Assembly (NCBI GenBank): GCA_900556845.1 | Contig: USQO01000009.1 | Location: 1-42,663, forward strand | DNA length: 42,663 bases | Reading direction: 5' to 3' | From: an uncultured Bacteroides sp. | GTDB lineage: Bacteria > Bacteroidota > Bacteroidia > Bacteroidales > Bacteroidaceae | Part shown: positions 25,879-33,844 of the stretch, piece by piece | Numbering within the stretch: the first letter of the stretch is position 1 | How the letters are laid out: every line of letters begins with the position of its first letter | Program-made: the position numbers and the translations under genes | Notes under the pieces: model-generated | What the model was told of the DNA's origin: nothing | The model's database searches: none | The model's input: the letters and a program-made list of their open reading frames with translations, nothing else

Positions 25879-27054
25879 TTAGGATATATATACGTATTCC
25901 ATGAAGATTGTGCGTAGTTTTTTAATGACGAAAAATGGGAGCATCATAAACAGCAAGAGTGCCAGTACTGGTTGCCATGCATAGATGATGGGATATCCAT
26001 TCAAAGCCTGGTTTACGTATATTAGAAAGTAATGTCTCAATGGGAACAGATTGCACAGAGCTTGTAGGGAAGGATGCATGGCCATAACCGGAAAGGTAAA
26101 TCCGGAGATAGAAAATGAAATGACTCCCCATAATGAGGCGGCGCTGAGTGCCAGACGCAGGGAACCCAAAAGTCCAAAAAGAAACACGCCAAAAGCCTGT
26201 GAAGAGAGTACCAGTAAACCTCCTGCCAGTACCATTGGGAGTATACCGCTGTTACACGGATAATCCATGAACGCATACAAATAGACATTCTGGAAGGTAG
26301 CCATAATGAAAAAAACTAAAGTCTGTGGCAAGAGCTTTCCAGCCAGTACTTTGCCGATGGAAAAATCGGCCATTTTCATCAGTTCACGAGATGTTCCCTG
26401 TTTTATTTCCGTTCCCAATGTGTAGACTGTTGTCAGAAAAATCAGCAGCATTAGAATACCCGGAAAGAGTGTATTGCAGAGATAAACCGAATAATTCAGC
26501 CAGGGATTGTTCAGGGCATGCGTATCAATGACGATAGGCTGTAAAAATCCCATTGCCTGTTTTTCAGTTGCTCCCTTTGCATATAAGGTTGCTCTTCCGA
26601 TAGCTCCACTAGCCAGTTCCGACATCATTCTTAAATCCCGATAATGCAGTGATCCGGCTATCAGGTAAGCATTATTGGTATAAAAAGATACCTTAGGCTG
26701 TTTGCTGGCCAAAGCTAATTCTGTTGTACCTTTAGGGATATAGTAGAAAGAATAAATTTCCCCTTGTTGCATAGCCTTTCGTGCTTCCGTAAAGCTGGCA
26801 TAATGTTTCACAATTTTTGTCTGTTGGAAAGCATCAAGATTACGGATAATGTTCCGGGTAACAGAAGAATTATCCAAGTCCACTACACCAGAAGGCATAT
26901 TGGTTGGTAATCCGTTATACATGAGTGTAGTGAAGAATACATAGCAGAGTATTGGTGCTACAAGCATGCAAAACAGATACATAGGACGCGTAGCTATCCG
27001 GTAGACTTCCCGTTTAGCTATCGCCCCTATTTGTTGTAAGGAGTTTACAGACAT
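25879..27054 (-). CDS. ABC-2 type permease (first of the pair)
   Basis: 391 aa with the same layout as its neighbour: an N-terminal helix (YLFCMLVAPILCYVFFTTLM), a periplasmic domain that begins VVDLDNSSVTRNIIRNLDAF, then C-terminal helices with a family-typical GTEIKQGTSRELMKMA loop. Sequence identity with the partner is low, so the pair is not a recent duplication. Five nt downstream of the membrane fusion gene. It lacks any ATP-binding motif. Confidence 0.92.
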   Translation of the reverse strand: MSVNSLQQIGAIAKREVYRIATRPMYLFCMLVAPILCYVFFTTLMYNGLPTNMPSGVVDLDNSSVTRNIIRNLDAFQQTKIVKHYASFTEARKAMQQGEIYSFYYIPKGTTELALASKQPKVSFYTNNAYLIAGSLHYRDLRMMSELASGAIGRATLYAKGATEKQAMGFLQPIVIDTHALNNPWLNYSVYLCNTLFPGILMLLIFLTTVYTLGTEIKQGTSRELMKMADFSIGKVLAGKLLPQTLVFFIMATFQNVYLYAFMDYPCNSGILPMVLAGGLLVLSSQAFGVFLFGLLGSLRLALSAASLWGVISFSISGFTFPVMAMHPSLQALCNLFPLRHYFLIYVNQALNGYPIIYAWQPVLALLLFMMLPFFVIKKLRTIFMEYVYIS

Positions 27055-27059
27055 GATAA

Positions 27060-28049
27060 TTATTTTTGTATTACAGCCGACATTCCCGGACGCAGATTTT
27101 CCACCGTTTCAGTCGGAACAGCTTTTACTTCGAATGTTTTTAAATCAAATTCCCCAGTGGTTTTCGTTGCTTTCCAAGCAGCATATGTACCCAGATCCTT
27201 CATGGACGAAACTTTAAAACGGACATTTTTTTCTAATGCTGGTACGTAGGCCGTGATTTCTCCTCCCACTGTAAAACCTTTCAGCAAATCTTCGCGAACA
27301 TTGAATGTAACCCACATATGGTCTAATTGAGCTACATTCATGATAGGTGCTCCTGTTCCAACCAGCTCTCCCAGTTTAGGGAATATCTCGGTTACTTCTC
27401 CGTCGGCCAGAGCGGTCAGCACGGTTTCCTTCATGTAAGAATCTACTTCGGCTACGGCACCTTGTGCACGGCTAACCTGGGCTGCTGCCATTTCCTTGTC
27501 TTCGCGCTGAGCACCGTTACGGGCCATATCATACTGGGCAAAGGCCGCACGCTCGGTAGCTTTCATTGCATCAAGTTGAGCTTTGGCTTCATCTTTTTTC
27601 TGGGCAGTCATTACACCCTCATTATAAAGTCTGTTCACGCGGTTGAACGATTTTTCTGCGATTTCCAGTCCGGCCTTGGCCTTCTGCCACATTTCGAAAG
27701 CGGCTTGAAGCTGTTCACTTCGGGTTCCTCGCAGTGCTTTCTGGTTCATGGCCATTGCTGCTTTTTCAGCGGCTTCAGCCTGCGAAAGTTTGGCAGCTAC
27801 ATCCGGAGCTTCCAGCAGAGCCAGTGTATCGCCCGCCATTACACGGTCACCTTCCTGTACATACAGTTTCAGAATACGCCCCGGCACCTTACTCGAAACC
27901 CTGTATTCATCAGCTTCTGCCTGTCCTTGGATAAAGTCAGAGCCTTTATCCATGGTGAAGATACCTATCAGTGCTACAATGGCAACTACTGCTGCCAAGC
28001 TTATAAATGCCAGCAAGATATTGCTGTGTTGTGATTTTTCGGTTGTCAT
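27060..28049 (-). CDS. HlyD-family membrane fusion protein
   Basis: 329 aa. One N-terminal membrane helix (ILLAFISLAAVVAIVALIGIF), a biotinyl-lipoyl-like half motif (VPGRILKLYVQEGDRVMAGD), a long helical hairpin (about 85-200, Ala/Glu/Gln-rich), the second lipoyl half (TVLTALADGEVTEIFPKLGE) and a beta-barrel. It bridges the permeases and TolC across the periplasm and resembles YbhG/YhiI-type adaptors that serve ABC-2 exporters. Ten nt downstream of the TolC gene. Confidence 0.93.
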   Translation of the reverse strand: MTTEKSQHSNILLAFISLAAVVAIVALIGIFTMDKGSDFIQGQAEADEYRVSSKVPGRILKLYVQEGDRVMAGDTLALLEAPDVAAKLSQAEAAEKAAMAMNQKALRGTRSEQLQAAFEMWQKAKAGLEIAEKSFNRVNRLYNEGVMTAQKKDEAKAQLDAMKATERAAFAQYDMARNGAQREDKEMAAAQVSRAQGAVAEVDSYMKETVLTALADGEVTEIFPKLGELVGTGAPIMNVAQLDHMWVTFNVREDLLKGFTVGGEITAYVPALEKNVRFKVSSMKDLGTYAAWKATKTTGEFDLKTFEVKAVPTETVENLRPGMSAVIQK

Positions 28050-28058
28050 ATTAATTGG

Positions 28059-29510
28059 TTATTTTAAAGTTCCCATTGATTTGTTTAAATACAGTTCGCT
28101 CATTTTGAGGTCTATTTGTGCATCAATCTTTCCCGATTGAGCTGCCAGCCAGGCAGTCTGAGCTTCCAGTACGTTGCTGGTAGGAATGACCCCTTCTTTA
28201 AATCCCAGGTTGGCATAACGCAAATTTTCGGTTGCCTTTTCCATATTTCTTTCGGCCATTTGTAACTTTTTGCCGGCTTCATTCAGTTTATAGGAACATT
28301 GATTTACCTGTAATTCTACTTTTTCACGGGCATCTACCAACTGGTATCTTGCGATGTTGGCTTCAGCCTTGGCTGCTTTCACTTTGTAAATGCCTTCTCC
28401 CCAGTGCCATAGAGGGATATTTACCAATACACCGGCAGCCCACATTCCGCGGAATTTATTTTCAAATCCGTTCACTAGTGACGGATTGGTGACCATGTAA
28501 TTGGCTGTAAAAGCTACCGAAGGCAAGAATGCTGCCCGGGTTACTTTAACTTTTTCATTGTAGATAAGCGAAGCTATTTCCAGACTTTTCAGTTCATTGC
28601 GGTTAGAAAGAGCTGTAGATACATTCAGTTCGGTTGTAGTTTGTGGCAAAGGAATGTTTTCCATCTCTTCATCTGCCAGTTTGATGTCTGTATCCAGTGG
28701 AATACCGCAAAGCTGGCAAAGTACCATCTTGGAAAGACTAAGTCCGTCATTTACCTGAGCAAGCGTCATTTCTGCTTCGTTGACCTTTACTTTTACGCTC
28801 AGACCGTCCGCTTTGGTAGCAACCCCCTCTGCAATCATTTTCTCCAGATCACTATCCAGTTGTTCTACCACTTTAAGAAAACTTTCGGCCAGCTTTTTCT
28901 TATTAACCAGTGAAATCACTTGCCAATATGCCTGATCGGTACTTACTATGATATCCTGCATGCCAGTGGCATGTTGCATCTGTGCAAGTTGTTCCGCATA
29001 TTTGGTAATCTTATTGTAAGCGATGATTTTACCTCCCATAAAGATTGGCTGGGTAAGTGTTATAGCGCCGGCATAAACATTTCGGGTATCTGTTCGGAAA
29101 GCGTCTACAATACTTTGGCCTGCACCATTCAGCGCCTGCGAAATTTCAGGAATGATAGGAGCCAGTGGAGCCAACAAGCCGGCAAACTCAGGCTTTTGGG
29201 TCAGTATGTTCTGTATACTGTTGCCAAATTGTGTACCTAAGCTGCTTAATGCACCTTTCTGTCCGTCATTCAGCAGTGAGATTTCCTTTTCGGTTCTCAT
29301 ATATGCTCCTGTAGCTGCAATGTTAGGTAGGAAATTAGTAAAAGCTGCTTTTCTTTGATAATGTGCTGCTGTAATTTTCTCTTGAGAAATACGCAAGTCT
29401 TTGTTGTTGGCAATGGCCAGCGTACGGCAACTGTCCAAGTTCAGTATGCGCTGGGCATAGATTCCGGCGGTCAGACTTAGCAACAGCAATAAACTTAAGA
29501 ATCTTTTCAT
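28059..29510 (-). CDS. TolC-family outer membrane channel
   Basis: 483 aa, signal peptide MKRFLSLLLLLSLTAGIYA. Two OEP repeats with long amphipathic helices, and beta strands predicted around 60-130 and 320-360. It forms the outer membrane exit duct of the exporter. First gene of TolC-HlyD-permease-permease, all with gaps of 5-14 nt. The promoter and three inverted repeats lie in the 90 bp upstream. No regulator gene is adjacent. Confidence 0.94.
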   Translation of the reverse strand: MKRFLSLLLLLSLTAGIYAQRILNLDSCRTLAIANNKDLRISQEKITAAHYQRKAAFTNFLPNIAATGAYMRTEKEISLLNDGQKGALSSLGTQFGNSIQNILTQKPEFAGLLAPLAPIIPEISQALNGAGQSIVDAFRTDTRNVYAGAITLTQPIFMGGKIIAYNKITKYAEQLAQMQHATGMQDIIVSTDQAYWQVISLVNKKKLAESFLKVVEQLDSDLEKMIAEGVATKADGLSVKVKVNEAEMTLAQVNDGLSLSKMVLCQLCGIPLDTDIKLADEEMENIPLPQTTTELNVSTALSNRNELKSLEIASLIYNEKVKVTRAAFLPSVAFTANYMVTNPSLVNGFENKFRGMWAAGVLVNIPLWHWGEGIYKVKAAKAEANIARYQLVDAREKVELQVNQCSYKLNEAGKKLQMAERNMEKATENLRYANLGFKEGVIPTSNVLEAQTAWLAAQSGKIDAQIDLKMSELYLNKSMGTLK

Positions 29511-29531
29511 TTATGAATAAAATTTACGTTA

Positions 29532-29545
29532 GTTGCTTATGCAAC
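29532..29545. repeat. Inverted repeat at the TolC operon transcript start
   Basis: GTTGC-TTAT-GCAAC, perfect 5-bp arms, covering the predicted transcript start (about 29544). Confidence 0.45.
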
Positions 29546-29546
29546 A

Positions 29547-29579
29547 TTGCAAATGTATTATATATATACTAATTTGCAA
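29547..29579. repeat. Operator-like inverted repeat across the TolC operon promoter
   Basis: TTGCAAAT (29547-29554) and ATTTGCAA (29572-29579), perfect 8-bp arms 17 bp apart. One arm overlaps the -7 box and the other the -33 box. A dimeric repressor site would look like this, though part of the symmetry comes from TTTG in both promoter boxes. Confidence 0.45.
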
Positions 29580-29580
29580 A
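29550..29580 (-). promoter_or_regulatory. Promoter of the TolC-HlyD-permease operon
   Basis: Minus-strand TTTG (29577-29580), 19 bp, TACATTTG (29550-29557). Both boxes match the consensus, 40 bases before the TolC ATG. Confidence 0.8.
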
Positions 29581-29586
29581 GCAAAT
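29572..29586. repeat. Inverted repeat at the -33 box
   Basis: ATTTGC-AAA-GCAAAT, perfect 6-bp arms, overlapping the -33 element of the TolC operon. Confidence 0.45.
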
Positions 29587-29600
29587 AAATAATAAAGATT

Positions 29601-30980
29601 CTATCTATTCTTTATTTTTTTTAATTTTTTGGATTTTGCTGCAATAGAATTGTACACAACCGTTGTATGATACTTATTCTGCAAGCTCTTGGTAGTCTGT
29701 TGCGCAGGAGTTTCTATTGCTGGGAAAGCTCCGGTTTCCATATGTACGAGTACCGGTTTCAGTAGTGCATCTGTATTGCTTCCTAACTCTCCCAATTCTC
29801 CGCTGTAATCCTCTTCAATTTTATAGTCGGCAGACAGTCCATTATCAAAATAATCGTAGAAGCCTTCCGAATTTGTTAGATAAAAGGTTGTTAGCCAGAA
29901 ATTTAGCTGAGGAGCCTCCTCGCTGTTGAAAAGTTCTTGTCCCACATTCTTTCCATAGGTAGCATTACCTACTTGGAACAATTTTCCTTGCATATAAGGC
30001 TTTAGTCCGTTGATAACGGCTTCCGAAGCAGAAGCTGTTTCGCTGGAAGTGATAATATATAAGTTATTGTATGAAAAAGACGCTCCTCCTGTCCGGTAAG
30101 CAGCATCAAGTAGGAATGTCGTTTTTTCATTCCTTTTGTCATTATACAGCAAATCAATAAATGTCTTGCCTAAAGCTTCGGGTGGTGCAAGTAGTGAAGC
30201 TAAAACTGCAGCGGTATTTACGTATCCTCCAGGGTTATACCGTAAATCCAGAATAATATCATCCGGATGTTCGGTTGCAAGCTGTGCTACAGCCTGTTGC
30301 AGCTCTTGGGTATCATTTTCTCCAAATGAGTTGTAGAGGAGATAGGCAGCCTTTCTGTTTCCAGATGAAATAGTAGTGTATTTCAGAAGATTATCTATTT
30401 TTACATATTCCGGTTGAGGCATAACAACTGGAGTACTGATTGTGTCAAAACCTTCTTCCGTGTAATTGCCTAATGTGAATGTGTACGATTGGGCAGGTGC
30501 CTTTATATATGTCTCGTAATCATTACTGGTTATCGGTTTGTTGTCGGCTGCAATAATCCAATCACCTCGTTTTAATCCAGCCTTTTCTGCCGGTGAATCC
30601 TTTTCGGTATAAATCACCCTGATAGCATAGTCTCCACTAAAAGTCCGTACTAAAGCACCTTCAAAGCCAAAACACGGATATTCACTTACGTCGCTTCTTG
30701 AGTTTGCTACCGAATCAACGTGTGAAAATATATAACCGTTTTTCTTGTCCTTGTCTGATGCAACTGAAGTTAGAAAGCTAGATGGAGTAGCGAAAAAATC
30801 CAACTCTTTTTCATTTGGTAAATCTTCGTAGAACAAGTAGTATTGCTGCATGGTTTCATACATCCACGATTTAGATGAAATAAGTGCATAATACTCTCCC
30901 GAACGGTCTTCACCGCACGAACTTAGAATGACAGCCAGTAAAACCGGACCGGCTAAGGTTTTAAGAAGGATTTTTTTCAT
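29601..30980 (-). CDS. S41-family (C-terminal processing-like) lipoprotein protease
   Basis: 459 aa. Lipoprotein signal peptide ending VILSSC (C22), so anchored in a membrane facing the periplasm or outside. A helical N-terminal region, a PDZ domain (about 110-190, with SPAEKAGLKRGDWIIAADN), then the S41 core with DLRYNPGGY and the Ser-loop ITSSETASASEAV; the Lys of the Ser/Lys dyad would lie in NATYGKNVGQE. Such proteins trim C-terminal tails or act as tail-specific proteases; the target is unknown. Bacteroidetes carry many such lipoprotein paralogues. It shares a transcript with the coiled-coil gene 21 nt upstream. Confidence 0.93.
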   Translation of the reverse strand: MKKILLKTLAGPVLLAVILSSCGEDRSGEYYALISSKSWMYETMQQYYLFYEDLPNEKELDFFATPSSFLTSVASDKDKKNGYIFSHVDSVANSRSDVSEYPCFGFEGALVRTFSGDYAIRVIYTEKDSPAEKAGLKRGDWIIAADNKPITSNDYETYIKAPAQSYTFTLGNYTEEGFDTISTPVVMPQPEYVKIDNLLKYTTISSGNRKAAYLLYNSFGENDTQELQQAVAQLATEHPDDIILDLRYNPGGYVNTAAVLASLLAPPEALGKTFIDLLYNDKRNEKTTFLLDAAYRTGGASFSYNNLYIITSSETASASEAVINGLKPYMQGKLFQVGNATYGKNVGQELFNSEEAPQLNFWLTTFYLTNSEGFYDYFDNGLSADYKIEEDYSGELGELGSNTDALLKPVLVHMETGAFPAIETPAQQTTKSLQNKYHTTVVYNSIAAKSKKLKKIKNR

Positions 30981-31001
30981 TTAAACTATATACAATATTC
31001 A

Positions 31002-31874
31002 TTATTTCATGCTGAACGAGCCTTGTCCAATCATGTTTCCATCGCAAAACAGGTAAATCTTGTAAGTTCCCGCAGCCAAAAATTCTTCTACATCCCAATA
31101 AACAGTCTGTGTCAGCTCTTCGCCTGTGTATTCAAAATATTTCTTGATAGAATAGGCAATACTTCTATCTTCATATTCGAATGTATTGGATGCGCTTTTG
31201 GTAAGGACTTCGTTGTCTGGTTTTGCTATCCGTACGTACAATGTTTTATTGCCTGTAGAGGCTGTAATATTTTTTACGATAGTGAAGGATATAGCAATCT
31301 TTTTGGCATCCTTGACTTTCTTGGCTGTTTTACCCCGTTTGTTAAGAGGGGTTGCTACAATATTGGTAGCATCCAGTTGCGCTGCCAATGTAACTTTTTC
31401 GTTCAAGTTCTTTTTTTCTCTGGACAGATTGGTTATTTGTCTTGTTGCTTCGCTATACTGTTTTTTAACCTGTTGGTTTTCTGCAGTAAGGGCCTGATTA
31501 ATTCTATTCAGAGAGTCAATTTGTATTACATAACTTCTCAGTACTGCGCGTACGGTTTTTAATTCCTTTTTCAGGCGCATAATTTCAGCAGCGTCACTGG
31601 TCTTTACCTGTCTCAACTCTTCCAGCAGTCGCTGTGTTTTCAATTTTTCGCTTTCCAGTTTTTCACGAAGCGAGTCGTTGTTTATTTGGATTTGTAACTC
31701 ATCATATTGTGTGGCAAATGTACTATACTCGTTTTCCATTTCTTCTTTTTCAATAGAAAACAGTTGGCTCATTTCCTTGTTTTTCTGAACTTGGTGAACA
31801 GCAAAGAATGAAACACCGCCGATGATGACAATCAGCAAACCAATAATCCAAATAAATTTTTTATTCTTGTCCAT
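31002..31874 (-). CDS. Single-pass coiled-coil envelope protein of unknown function
   Basis: 290 aa. One N-terminal membrane helix (FIWIIGLLIVIIGGVSFFAV), a long coiled coil (about 35-165, Glu/Lys/Gln/Leu heptads), a Lys-rich segment (KRGKTAKKVKDAKK) and a C-terminal beta domain of about 100 residues ending GNMIGQGSFSMK. The beta domain reads like an immunoglobulin-type or chaperone-like fold. I recognise it as a conserved Bacteroides-type protein without known function. It precedes the S41 protease in the same operon, so it may present substrates to it or scaffold it; that is inference from position. Confidence 0.85.
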   Translation of the reverse strand: MDKNKKFIWIIGLLIVIIGGVSFFAVHQVQKNKEMSQLFSIEKEEMENEYSTFATQYDELQIQINNDSLREKLESEKLKTQRLLEELRQVKTSDAAEIMRLKKELKTVRAVLRSYVIQIDSLNRINQALTAENQQVKKQYSEATRQITNLSREKKNLNEKVTLAAQLDATNIVATPLNKRGKTAKKVKDAKKIAISFTIVKNITASTGNKTLYVRIAKPDNEVLTKSASNTFEYEDRSIAYSIKKYFEYTGEELTQTVYWDVEEFLAAGTYKIYLFCDGNMIGQGSFSMK

Positions 31875-31898
31875 TAGGTTGTACTATTTAAATTTATG

Positions 31899-31906
31899 CA
31901 AAAATA
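31899..31906 (-). promoter_or_regulatory. -7 box for the coiled-coil/S41 operon
   Basis: Minus-strand TATTTTTG, a perfect match 25 nt before ATG 31874; no clear -33 box. Confidence 0.5.
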
Positions 31907-31946
31907 CAACTTTTTACTGATAAAAGGCGATTGTTGTCTATAAAAA

Positions 31947-31961
31947 TGCTTACTGAAAGCA
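31947..31961 (-). terminator. Weak terminator after the beta-helix lipoprotein gene
   Basis: A 5-bp stem TGCTT/AAGCA with a 5-nt loop, followed on the minus strand by TTTTT. Short stem, so tentative. Confidence 0.35.
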
Positions 31962-31967
31962 CATTAC

Positions 31968-33671
31968 TTAATTTTGAAGGTTGGGAATTCCATTGGGAGA
32001 GAGAATCCATTTTTTGAATTCTTTGTCTGGATACAATTCTTTTCCTGTTGTTTCTATCCAGGAATTTAACCGTTTTATAATTTCCTTTCCTTCTGTTTCT
32101 GGATAGAGCAGACAGTTGGTGATACTTCCTCCGGATATATTGTAGAAAGCTTTTTTATCACCTTCCTCCAATCCAAAGCAGTTATTGATGCTTCCTCCTG
32201 AAATGGTGTTGATGAAGCTTCCGTATTTTTCCCATTCATCAGCTCCTTTGTCGTAGATATAACAGTTGTGGATGGTACCTTTAGTAACAGAATTGCAGAA
32301 TCCGCCTTTTTCATTGCATTTACTTAAATCTATATTTATGGCCAAACAGTTTAACATTGTACCTGTGCAACTTTGTACCATTCCTCCTATGTTATTGCTG
32401 GAACACTCTATGGCCGAATAACTGACCATACAATTATAAATAATACCGGTATTACTGTTACAAATAAGTCCCACTATACTGCTTCCAGTATCGCTGGAAG
32501 ATATAAGACTGTTCTTTATTTTACAATTGCGTATAGTTCCTTTATTATAAACACTAATTAATCCTGCTGTTAAATGAGTAGTGCAACTAATGGTCATATT
32601 GTCCAGTATCAGATTTTCTATTACACCGCTTTTTCCTATATGAGTGAACAGACTGTTTTCAGTTCTATTGTTCTTAAAAATGATACCGGAAATAGTGTGA
32701 TTATTTCCATTAAAAATATCATTGAAAGCCATTGGTGCTCCCATTGCTATTTTTTGTATCTGTGAAGATTGCTCTTCGTTGAAAACAATATCACTTCTTA
32801 AATGGAAAGTTCTAATACCATCTTTTTCTGTATAAAACTCGTCTAATGTTCTGTCACCATACGTTTTCCCTATCATTAAATAACTAAAAGCGATAAAATC
32901 TTCTGCTGTATAAATTCCTTTGCCATCTTCTTTAGAGGATATTTTACAATAGTAATGTACTCCGCCTTTCATTTGCTGGTCCTTGATTTTTGTAGAAAGA
33001 ATTTTCCCGCCTGACATCTGTAAGGAAATCAAGCAAGTTTGGTTTTCATGTGGAGGGACATTGAGTGTATATATTCCGGTTGTGTTTTTTTTCAGGCATG
33101 TTGTCGGAAGCTCTGTGCCTGCATATTCTAATTTAATGGGGAAAAGAGAAAGAGCAGCTACTTTTTGCTGTGGAGTTATTGTAATTTGTTCGAGAGTGTT
33201 TTGCAGACTTTCGGATAATTCAATAGAAAGTCTTGAAAATAAGTGCTTAAATTTTAACTCAATTTTGTATGGTGACGTTTCTTGCTCATCGTACCAAATA
33301 TCTGTCAGTTCTCCTTCCTTTGAATATAAATTATTGTAATTTTCCAAAAAAGGATATATAGCAGTAGCAGTAACGGTAGTAGGGTAACTGTTGCTCAGGT
33401 CTGGTAATTCACCTTTCCAAATACCATTTTCAAGTTCTAGTTGCGTTTCAGCTTCAATATCCCCTTTTAAATAAAAAGAAATTTGGCTGCCGTTTTTTAA
33501 AGTTGTTTCTTCATTTTCTATTTTAATAGTCCGGCTGGCTAGGTGATAGTTTTTACATTCATAACCGCTGATTTTCATTGAAACTGTTTCCGGATAGTCA
33601 TTCTGTGGTGTACAGGCAACTTCTCCTAAGCAGCAAAGTATAAGTATAAATTGATATAAGACTATTTTCAT
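31968..33671 (-). CDS. Fimbrillin-like lipoprotein with GLUG-like beta-helix repeats
   Basis: 567 aa. Signal peptide ending at C20 (CCLGEVAC, a loose lipobox). Residues about 30-245 resemble the N-terminal domain of fimbrillin/Mfa-like proteins (LKFKHLFSRLSIEL and TATAIYPF are typical). Residues about 320-520 are repeats of the form G-x-I-x-N-C: GTIRNC, GIIYNC, GTMLNC, GTIHNC, GSINNC, GSITNC, each preceded by a Gly-rich turn. This predicts a right-handed beta-helix with stacked Asn-Cys ladders. Likely surface-exposed adhesin or structural protein; the ligand is unknown. The gene is more AT-rich than gdhA next to it, as is common for surface proteins acquired or diversified by transfer. Confidence 0.8.
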   Translation of the reverse strand: MKIVLYQFILILCCLGEVACTPQNDYPETVSMKISGYECKNYHLASRTIKIENEETTLKNGSQISFYLKGDIEAETQLELENGIWKGELPDLSNSYPTTVTATAIYPFLENYNNLYSKEGELTDIWYDEQETSPYKIELKFKHLFSRLSIELSESLQNTLEQITITPQQKVAALSLFPIKLEYAGTELPTTCLKKNTTGIYTLNVPPHENQTCLISLQMSGGKILSTKIKDQQMKGGVHYYCKISSKEDGKGIYTAEDFIAFSYLMIGKTYGDRTLDEFYTEKDGIRTFHLRSDIVFNEEQSSQIQKIAMGAPMAFNDIFNGNNHTISGIIFKNNRTENSLFTHIGKSGVIENLILDNMTISCTTHLTAGLISVYNKGTIRNCKIKNSLISSSDTGSSIVGLICNSNTGIIYNCMVSYSAIECSSNNIGGMVQSCTGTMLNCLAINIDLSKCNEKGGFCNSVTKGTIHNCYIYDKGADEWEKYGSFINTISGGSINNCFGLEEGDKKAFYNISGGSITNCLLYPETEGKEIIKRLNSWIETTGKELYPDKEFKKWILSPNGIPNLQN

Positions 33672-33745
33672 TGTGGCTGAAATTATAATGTTCTACTCTT
33701 TAGAAACGAACAAATGATTGAATTTTCCACAAGAAATAAAAAAAA

Positions 33746-33773
33746 CGCTGCTTACCTTCACAGGCAAACAGCG
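33746..33773 (-). terminator. Terminator after gdhA
   Basis: A 12-bp stem on the minus-strand RNA (33746-33757 with 33762-33773, two G-U pairs, 4-nt loop), followed by an 8-9 nt U-tract. Confidence 0.85.
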
Positions 33774-33844
33774 CATACAATACAAAATACAAATACAACT
33801 AAACGAGATTTTTATACATTATTACGGTTGAGTGATTATTCTTC

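Noticed and set aside
24644..27054. The two permeases as a tandem duplication
   Set aside because: They share layout but little sequence; no aligned stretches suggest recent duplication.
27327..28034. Plus-strand open frame (235 codons) opposite the HlyD-family gene
   Set aside because: Antisense shadow of a well-supported gene; its protein is His/Cys-rich and shows no domain.
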